Positions 1-9,800 of a stretch of 64,000 nucleotides of DNA are shown one piece after another. The notes beneath the pieces are model-generated. The model made no database searches. It was not told where the DNA came from and saw nothing but the letters and a program-made list of their open reading frames with translations. The stretch covers positions 13,237,989-13,301,988 of the forward strand of contig NC_087064.1 of NCBI RefSeq assembly GCF_963678635.1, read 5' to 3'. The DNA is from Symsagittifera roscoffensis. Its lineage: Eukaryota; Xenacoelomorpha; Acoela; Convolutidae. Each line of letters starts with the position of its first letter. Position 1 is the first letter of the stretch. The position numbers and the translations under genes are program-made.

Positions 1-647
1 AATGGAAATGCACTGAACTAAAAAAGAAATCACAAGTCAAACCGCAAAAAATCACAATTATGCGTCAATAAATTATGACTTTTTCCTGGAAAAAAAACGA
101 ACATAGCCAACCAACAGTTGGAAAAAAGTAATGAACGCAAGGAAACTGAAAAAAAAAACTGACTTGTTTTTTCAAGAGACTTCAACTTTTGAATTTCGAC
201 AAAACAATAGATGGCCTTAAAGCTATTTGAATTTGTAAAACAATTTATGATGGACACTTTTTAGTTAAAATTCACCCAACTTGAGAAAACTGGATCAACA
301 CGTAGAACTTTTATTACTTTTATTTCGCTGGGAAATGTGATAATGAATTTCCATTTTCGAAATCAGAAGTCGATCACGTTTTTCGTGACCTTTACACTTT
401 TGCTGTTCGAAAGATGAGTTTGCCTTTCTTTGAACAATGGAAATGCACTGAGCTTAAAAAGAAATCACAAGTCAAACCGCGAAAAATCAAAATTGAGCTT
501 GAACAAACTTTAAGACTTTTCCTGAAAAAAATAACAAAAAAAATCAGCAAGACCTATATAAGAGTACTCACTACGTTCATTACTCTTAAAAAATCACCAA
601 TACCTATAAGAGTCTTCACGACGTTCATTGCTCTTAATAATTCGGAC
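1..647. repeat. Interspersed repeat A, tandem partial copies (IDE intron)
   Basis: Bases 1-60 recur almost unchanged at 427-490 (period about 426). The segment from about 95 (ACATAGCCAACC) to 600 recurs at about 1790-2215, in part at 8700-8800, and in a copy near 12390 that is broken by later insertions. A short internal duplication (TATAAGAGT..TTCATT-CTCTTA) lies at 555-590 and 607-640. No coding capacity is recognised; a MITE- or SINE-like family is possible but no clear termini were found. Confidence 0.6.
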
Positions 648-863
648 CTGTTTTTGAGTTCTGACTTGAGCCGTGAAAGGGTCACTGCATATCTGACAGT
701 AGAGGTCGACTAGAGCACTGCTTCTATCAGTCTGAGGTCCCACTTGCAAGTACGTGCACAATGCATGAGTAGGTTGAGCTATACTCCTCTCGCCATATAT
801 GATTTCACTCTTGTCTGGTATTTGGATGCAACGAAGTCGAAATAGTTTCTCAGACATCAGAAG
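648..863 (-). CDS. IDE: IDE-like exon (last one in window)
   Basis: The acceptor is taken as TTTCTTTCCAGAG with the exon starting at 863, which restores phase 0 to the exon before; a cut two bases earlier would break the frame. 72 codons, ending at CAG before a GTCCGA donor at 647-642. It encodes FCQI-like and FTAQVRTQKQ blocks, which match IDE just before its LGYIV motif. That motif must lie on the next exon, left of the window. Confidence 0.82.
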
Positions 864-3800
864 CTCTGGAAAGAAACAATTCAATTCAGACAATTTAATT
901 GAGCTTTATTATTGAGACAGAAAACACATTTTGAAAACCGCGCAAACAGATCAACGCTAAGAGGAAACAATAATCCCGCATTAAAGCAAACCGACTATTC
1001 AGGTTGCATAAAAGTTTACTATTTCTAATTTTTGGACACACAGGCGAAGCTGAGCTTCGAACCATTTACGATAAAAAACATATAAAACAGTATGAAGCTC
1101 AAGAAGTAGCAAAGAGGATTACGATCGATGCTTTCATTTAGGATCTAGAAAATCTTGGAAAAACTGACTTTTTTCTAGTTTAAATTGAATTTTTTTGTGG
1201 GCGTAGCTTTGAGCACTCGAAAATGTATTGAGAAGGTCTTATCGATCTCAAAAAACATGGAAAAAACTGATCAAGCAAATTTTTAGGACACAAAATATCA
1301 AGTATATACAGTCAACCAAAAATTTTCGGTAAATAGGATCCAAGAGAGCTATTTATGTAATGTATGAAAGTGGCAAACACAACACGAAAACTATACTGGC
1401 AGAGCTTATGTCGACAGCCATGATGCCGAAAAACCACCAGCAAAATTATCGAAACCATCAAAATACATACAATGGCAAGAATGTTCGATATATCATTTAC
1501 CAGTAGTTAAGTAGCCCAGAAGCTAAATGAGAACTTTCAGAAAATTGAGCATGTCAGCAGCACAATTAGTCCAAGTTATTTTGTTACACAAATTGTTGCC
1601 CGAAAAAAATCCATGTTCCTATCTGATAACGCATGCTAATCTCAAGCTTAAAAATTAGATTGGTACTTTCTGTATTTACAACTTGAGCAGCCAGAATGAA
1701 TTTTTTTTTGCGCCATTATACTGTTTTCGGAGAGTGTAATTTAGCTTCCTTTTGGCAAATGTATTTGACTTCAAAACAAATCGAAAGAGTAACCGCCAAC
1801 ATAGCCAAAAGACGGTTGGAAAAAAGTCAATGAACGCAAGAGCACAGAAAAAATTACTGACGTGATGTTTTTTTAAAAAAAACCTCAACTTTCGAATTTC
1901 TAAGAAAGAAATAGATGGCCTTAAAGCACTTTGAATTTCCAAAACAATTTATGATTGACACATTTTTTAAAATTATACCAATTTGAGAAAACTGGATCGA
2001 AAGGTAACATTTTTTTGCTGGGAAATCTAAAATAAAAACCATTTTCGATACTAGAAGTCAATCACGTTTTTCGGGACCTTTACAAGGGAACTGAACTGAA
2101 TTTTAAAGTCAAACCGCAGATAAGTAAATTGAGCCTGAACAAATTTCAAGACTTTTCCTGAAAAAAATGCAAATAATCATGACCTAAACAAGAGTCTGAA
2201 TTAAGTTCATCAACTCTTATAAAATGAGCACCAGCAACTTTCAAGGCTTTTCCCGAGAAAAAAAAACAATAACTACACGACCTAATATTGCGAATTTGAA
2301 AAAAAAACTATCATGGTCCCGACATACTATTTGCGTACGTTTTGAGTTTCTCTTTGTCTTCAGAGTATCCTCCAGATACTGACACAGTTCAATAGCCTCT
2401 TCCTTTTTCACATTACCATGCGCCAAAATCTCCACGTGAACACATGACAACATCTGAGGTACAAACAACTGCAAGGCCTCGAAGTTACATCGCGATATCG
2501 TACAAAGCATATCTTCCACCGAGTAGAAATTAGAGAGTAAAGCCAAATTGGCCAGACTGGAGGCTAGCTTGAACGGTTCGGCTAAGAGAGCGTTCTGCAG
2601 AGAGCGTTCGTACAGGTCTTTATATGAGTTGAACTTCTCTTCGTCTGCTGGGTTGAAACTGCACATTTGGTCTACTACTGTTTTCACCAGAAGAACCATC
2701 TTTTCAGACAGACCTGTGAAAAATCAGATATCAATTATTTCTTAATCAGTAAATTTGCCTCGCTCAGAGCGAAAACTTTGAGTGATTCGAGACACTCCTT
2801 GATCAATTATCGTTGCATCGATATGTAACACATTATCTCTCAACCTAAGCTTTGCTTTCAAAACGTAAACAGTCGCTTGAGTTAACTGCTCATTTTTGCG
2901 ATATTTCTACACAACGATTAATATTCTTTCAATAAATTTTATAATTTATAATTTTATAGATACATTTTAATCGAAATGAATATGCAAGTTCACGTATATT
3001 CATTTGGTTGAAACTTGTAATGAGATATGCAGGACTTTTTAATGCGCGATAAAGCATAGCTAGCAATGTTAACCTTTCCACGAACAACTTTCAATTATAG
3101 TAAAATCGTTTTAAATCTGAATAAAAACTCATGCTTTGGAAAAAAAAGCCGATTAAAAAACTTATCAAAAATTAACTACTACATTTGAAAAGCTAAACTC
3201 ATAACGAGACCAAACAGTGAATTTTGTGAATTGTGAGCGGACTCCGCAACAAGGACACGCTCCCTTTGTTCTTTCATTCTCTTTAATCGTTCCGACAAAA
3301 TTTTAAAATGTTTAAAGACTTGTCTCTGGAAGCCAGGAACATACAGACACAAAATTGTGCACCTATCCAGTGCACAGTTTGGCCTCGTAATACTACTATT
3401 GTAAAATAAACGGAAATTGAGTTGACAAAAATTAGGAAGAAAAACGAAACAGAAATAAAAACGAACTTGCATTTTAAGATTATTTGAAAAATCGACTTTT
3501 AACCGTATAAGGGCTCGGTAGTTATATTTGAATTCTCAGAAATTGAGCATGACAGCACGCGAAAACCAGCGTGTATTGCTTAATTTCTAACTATATAGTA
3601 AGAAAAGTTGTTTACGGGAAGTCTCGCAAGTGTAAATATGAAGAAAACGAAAGAACTTACCTTTATATTTCATCTAATCAACATTTAAGGTTAAATTTTA
3701 GTAATTTGATTGAAATACATAATCCTTTAAAAAAACTAGACGAGAAATCGTTCGTGACTTCTCAGCGGTCAGTAGATTAACCAAAATTAAATCTATAAAT

Positions 3801-6800
3801 GTAAATATAAAAATTTAACTACCTTTGAAAGTAAGTTCGAATCCGTTTTGCCAATGAGCTGCTCCTGACGATATTCCGGCCAGTTCGGCTTCGTATATCA
3901 ACTGTTGTAAGTCATTTTGCAACAGTCGTATGAACAGATTGGCCAGGATGTTGTAGCGGGGATGCCATAGCATCATAGGGATGCGAAACACCAACTCGAA
4001 CACTGCTTTTGGAACGAAGAAACGATCGTCCTGTTTGTACCACAGACGACATAATTCACTGTTGTACGCCAACTCGGGAACACTGGGTTCCTCTGCCGGC
4101 AGTTTGTCATCAACTAAAGCAGTGCAGATGAATTTAATTTCAATCCTATAATGAACTTCTGAAACTGGATTTTGCCATCATTTGCACTTGTTGTCGGAGC
4201 AGAGAGTTATTTTTCATCGATCTAACAAATGAACTTAAAGTGAATTTCAAATTGAAACTGCCGACATATAAATTCAAAGCACCGAAATACAAAAGTAAAA
4301 CCTAAATATAAATTTGATTTTAAAAAATATGACTCAAATATGTGAAAATTCACTTTGTTCATGCAGACACTTACGTTGGTCTGGCGGAGAGTTATCGGGT
4401 ATGAATGGGTTTGGCTCTGGCAAATACAGCTCAGAAACTAACTCGCACTGCTCCCATTTTTCAACCCACTCCTGAGGAACGTCCTTTACACTATACTTGG
4501 TACCAAAGTAATGTTCAGTTTGCAGATCAACTTCAGTCTTTTCAAACTTCTTCGCCTGAATCAAGGAAGACCATAGAAACATTTATAATATTCCAAGATG
4601 AGAAAGTAAATTGGTTCAGGCAGAACCAAAAAACCATGGGTAGAATATTCCCACCTCAACCCTAGCCTTGACATAAATTACGGTGGTTAGCAGAAATATC
4701 TAGGTGCCAGCTAAGAAATTCTCATATTTCTCAATCGCATTAAACATTCTCTATTCAGAATATTTGATATGTGATTTTACGGATACAGAATTTGAATGTA
4801 TAGACATGACTGACCTTGACTATCATACGCATATTCTGTGGAGTTAGACACTTCACGTACTCTTCTATGAGTTCCTTGTCAAACTGGTCGTAAAATAGGC
4901 CGAACTTCAGCACATGTTCGACTGGGATGAAATCGTAGTGCAGCAGTTTGGAGCATCGACTGGCCAGTGCCGCTTCGGAAGCCTTCTCTTTGTAGCGGAA
5001 CGACCACTCGGCCATTTTCTAGACAACGAAAAACATTTAGCTTATACAAAATTTTCGCATTTCGTCCAATAAAGTATTGTGACCACCCCACCCCTCCCCT
5101 CGGCAAAACGTGCGTCGTCTCTCCTTTGACCACCCTTTGGTCACCAGCGGATTTAGGGGGAACGCCGCCCCCCCCCCCCTCCACCCCCCTCAGGGGTTCG
5201 GTGCGACCCCGTGCCGACCCAAAGGGTCCCCCTTTGCACTATTTTGAGATATCCATTTTTGGCTGACTGGGCCTAAAATTTTTCAGAAGGCGCCTTCGGC
5301 GCCAAAATATACTAACTTTGAGTAAGGGAGCGTATTATATACTTATTTTAAGGAAGCGAGAGCGCACCGAAAAAACGAGTGCCTAAAAACAGTGCCTAAA
5401 ATCGCCTTTTTGTCCTGTTGTTTCAAAAGCTTGTTTGTGGAACAAAAATTTTAGTGATGTAGTGCTTTGGGAGAGCTCGGAAAATCTATTTGGTCGACCT
5501 ATTAAAAAAGGTCGACAAAATTTTTTGAAAATCCGCCTCCCCCCTCGAGAAAATCCTAGATCCGCCCCTGCCTGTGGTACAATTTTACGACAGCCATTTC
5601 TGGCTAAATTACTGCCGTTTTCTGAGGCACCGAGTTTAACACGTTTAGCTCCTCACAATCGACCCATTTTCATTACGAATAACAATAATTCGTTTATGAG
5701 ATAAAAGCCAAAATTTGTGAGTTACCAATGACTGTATTTGGCCAATAAACACTTGTTGAGGCGCAGGCGCCCGCCAAAAAATCGCAACTTTTTGAACAAA
5801 ACTTTCCAAAAACGCTCAGAAACGGCATTTCTTTCGAAAAAACTGGACTTGATCCAGTTGTAATAAAATATAGCATATGGATAGTAATAAAAGTTCATAT
5901 ATGTTTGTCCTCCAGGCACACCCTAGTAGAGCAAATAGTGACGTGATACAATTTGCAAATAATAGATATCTTTGATTTTTTTCGGAGATTTTTGGCAATC
6001 TTTTTTTGATTGTTTTTTTTTCGATTTTCTCATGGGTTCCTTAACACGTGACAAAAACTCACAAAGAAGGTCGATCCTTACCACTCCGGTGTTGAAAGGA
6101 ACCATAAAAATAGCAGCAAAAAACCTCAACTTTTATGAAGACTTTTTGCAACATACCTTCAGCTCTTCGTAAATTCTTATCTGTGGTCCCTCTTCACGCA
6201 TCATCTTCACATATTGGAAAAAGGCAGTCACTATGTCATACATGTGTTCTAATCCTTCATCTGTCAACTCCATGCTGACAAAAAAAGTCTCAAAAGCGTA
6301 GTCATTATTGTCGTTATAAGACATCAGAGACAAGACCCAGTTGCTTTGTTGGAGGTATCTGAGGAGACTACCGCATCCCTCGTGACCGATTAGATGCGAG
6401 ACATAGTAGTCGGGGCTGGATCTGTAGTGAGAAAGAGTGTAGGGAACATTGAAACTTAGTTCCAGTATCCTCTTGTCTCGCATCGGAACTACGTGTATCT
6501 CCTGCAAAAAAAATATAACTTGAACACGTTCTTAAAATAACCTACAGCGGTAAAGCGGAGCTTCGCAACCTTTGCAAGACAATTAAAACATTGCATTACA
6601 AGTCACTTTTTTTTTGAAAAATTAAGCTGAAAAATTCCTTGCAAAAAGTCGAAAAAACTTTATCTACGAAAACTTTATACCTTTGCCCTGGATGAGGCTC
6701 ATAAACAGCCTTAGCAAGCATTGAGAAGCACTACCTGAGCGTTAAATAAGGCGAAAAGCTTGGGTCGACCCTCGCTGAGCCGAAAACGAAACTGCAGTCA

Positions 6801-9800
6801 TAAAAAAAATGAAACTATTAAACTTTTATATCAAAATTTTTACGACTAATCTTCTTGAAACATGCAAATTAAATTTAGGCAATTCGCCCGCAAAACTACG
6901 CAACATTAGTTGAATAAATCGACATAACTTAAGCCGTACCCGTTTAAACTAAGAAAAATCATAATGAATAAAATTATTCAAAATCACAGCTGGTACATTT
7001 ACAAACTACAAACCAATTTTCGTTTATTGAAATATGAGCCCATCTAAAGCTGGAGATACATGTTTGATTTTTTCCGAATTTGTAGAAAGTATTCAAGATG
7101 AAATCACAATTCAGAAATTGGGCTTCACTAAAAACCAAAAATTGGGCTTCAACCAAATGGTTAAAATCAATTATTGGAATTTTCCCAGTCAAATTAAAAA
7201 AAAAAACTTTAAGGCGTAGCCGCTTACAAATGGAGGCTTCACAAAGCTTCATGTCATAACTCGATTAAATCCTTGATATCAGATTCGGCTGGGTTGTTTT
7301 CGACAAAACATACCAGAAATCAAAACATTAAATTCTCTTAGGGCCATAAATTTTTCTATGAAAAATAGAAAATAAGACCGATGTAGCTGCTGATACAGGG
7401 AAGCTTCTCTCGACTTTTTTTATTGAACTCAAAATCTCATATTTGAGAGAGTCGCTTTAAAAGAAAAGTCAAAGTTAAAAAGTAAACATCACTTTTTGTG
7501 CAAACAATTATGACTTTTCCGAGGATGATAACCGTTAAAGTGAAAACATTTGAGCATAGCAGCTATTGCAGAAGAGCTTCCCGCAGCTCGTTCTCTCCAT
7601 TGATCCCAAAACTCTCAGAGTTGTGAGGGTATTTTTTTCGAGAAAAGTCAAAATTCGAAAAACGGTCGAAAAATCAAATATTTGACTTTTCCGACGGCCA
7701 TAACATTTTTGTTGAAATTTTTTGGCATAGCTGCTGATACAGGGGAGCTTCATTTAAACAATGCTTTCGATTGAAACTAAATTCTTCGTGAAAAAAAGTT
7801 GAGCATAACAGCTAATGGAAGAGAGCTTCCTGCAGCCTATTCTCTCCATTAATCCCAACATCTCAGATTTGGGAGGGCTTTTTGAGAAAAGTAAAGATTT
7901 GAAAAAAACTGTCAAAAAAATCAAATAACTGTCTATTGCGAGAACCATATTTTAGTGGACAAACTTTAGGGCATAGATACTAATGTAGGGCAACTTCGCT
8001 TAACCAGTGCTTTCGAGTGAAACTAAATTCTCAGATTTGGGAGGGTAGTTTTTGCGAAAATTCATAAAATAAAAAAAAATGGTCAAATCATAATTATGAC
8101 TGTTCCGAGGAAGTTAAAGTTTTTGGTTCAAAACTTGAGCATAGCCACTATTGGAAGAGAGCCTCCTGCAGCTTGCTCTCTCCAATAACCCCAAAATCTC
8201 AGATTTGGGAGGGCATTTTTTTAGAAAAGTAAAGAAGACTTTAAAAAACAGTCAAACTATCAAATATTCGACCATTGCGAGAACCATATTTTAGTGGGAA
8301 GACATTTGGGCAGAAAAGCTATTACAGGGGACCTTCACTTAACTATTGCTTTCGATTGGAACTTAATTCTCAGATTTGGGAAGCTAGTTTTCGAGAAAAG
8401 TCGAGAAGTTTGAAAAAAAGGTCAAAAAATCGAAATTTTAACTTTTTCTACGGACATATCTTTTGGTGGAAAAAATTAGGGCGTAACATAATAAGCAGCG
8501 GAGCTTACCACAACCTGTTCTATCAATTGAACTCAAAATCTTAGATTTAAGAAATTTGTTCTCGAGAAAATGAAAAAAATGTTTACGCAGGCACACGAGG
8601 GAGTGAGCGATCTTTCCATTTGTACCACCTTTTGCAAATCAAAAATCTTTGTTTTAAGAAAAATTAAACTATTTGAGAAAAGTGAAAAAATCCAGTTTTA
8701 AAAACAAATAATATGAACTGAACTTGAAAAGAACTAAAAAGTCAAACCGCGAAAAAGTAAATTTGAGCTTGAAGAAATTAATGACAAACTGTTTGAATCA
8801 TAAATAAAAAGCCTCAGCTTTGGAAAGAATATGCTTGAAAAGAATACTTGATAATATAAACTGCATCTGAGAAAAAAACGGTAAATCAGAGGACAAAAAT
8901 TAGGACGAAAATCAGAAGTCTGAAAAAGCAACAATTTTCATATTTTTAATTAACTTAATTACTACCTCAAATGAACTGAAAAGTAGTTTTATTTGAACTT
9001 TCAGGAAATTGAAAAGCAGGAAGTGTAAGAGAATTTGTTAACGGGAAAAAAGTCTTGGCTCCGATTACAAGTCACTTGCTCTCGTGAGTTAAAAAACAAC
9101 TTCGTACCACAAATCAAAACTAAAGGCGGTGGTAGTGATTTCTGCCTAGAAATCGCAATATTGCGCTCTCGTAATTTTTCATGCATTATGATTTGCATGA
9201 TATGGACGAGCGTGTAAGTAATGGCTTAGTTGATCTTGAATATTACACCGCTGATTATGACATTTATGTTCTTTGTTTAATCTTTTCAGTCCTTGAGGCA
9301 ACAATGGTTGTTTAAAAAGGCAAAGACACTCTTATGGTTCTGACCTTCATCACTTGACTGGGGCCCTCAAAAGGACTAGAGAGTTTTAAAACTTCTGCGG
9401 TCTCATTTCTCTTGACGTCACTGAAATATTCCTGAGTCATAGACTGCAAATCGTCTAAGGATTCCTTCCCGACAATTGTCAAGGTCATTAAATGGCTAGA
9501 GTAATGTGTGGAATAAAAGTTAAACAATTCTTCACGCACATTCACGCCATGCGATTTTGGAACATCAGTTAAAGTATGTTTATTTCCACTAATGAATTTA
9601 TTCAAAGGGTGGTCTGCTGAAACCAGAGAGTAAAACAATCGGTTCTCTCTGAAAAGGTCATTCAACAGATTCTTCTGAAACTCTTCATGCACAGCATTCA
9701 TCTCACGTTCAGTGCAACTTTCAGTGAAGAGAGGACATGTAAAAAACGCACTGAATCGATCCAGCGCACCTTTTAAGTGTTCCGATGATATACTGAAGTA

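Noticed and set aside
3179-3472. Minus-strand ORF with a polar helical stretch (FKHFKILSERLKRMKEQRER), first thought to be an IDE exon
   Set aside because: The exons at 4113-3823 and 2713-2328 join directly in phase and cover the IDE sequence without a gap; no acceptor gives this ORF the right frame.
5085-5240. CpG-island promoter of a gene
   Set aside because: The GC-rich patch is mainly C and G homopolymer-like runs inside an intron and overlaps a MITE-like element; no start of transcription is indicated.
9001-9217. Small ORFs on both strands in the intron after the catalytic exon
   Set aside because: Short, overlapping on opposite strands, and without similarity to IDE or any recognised family.
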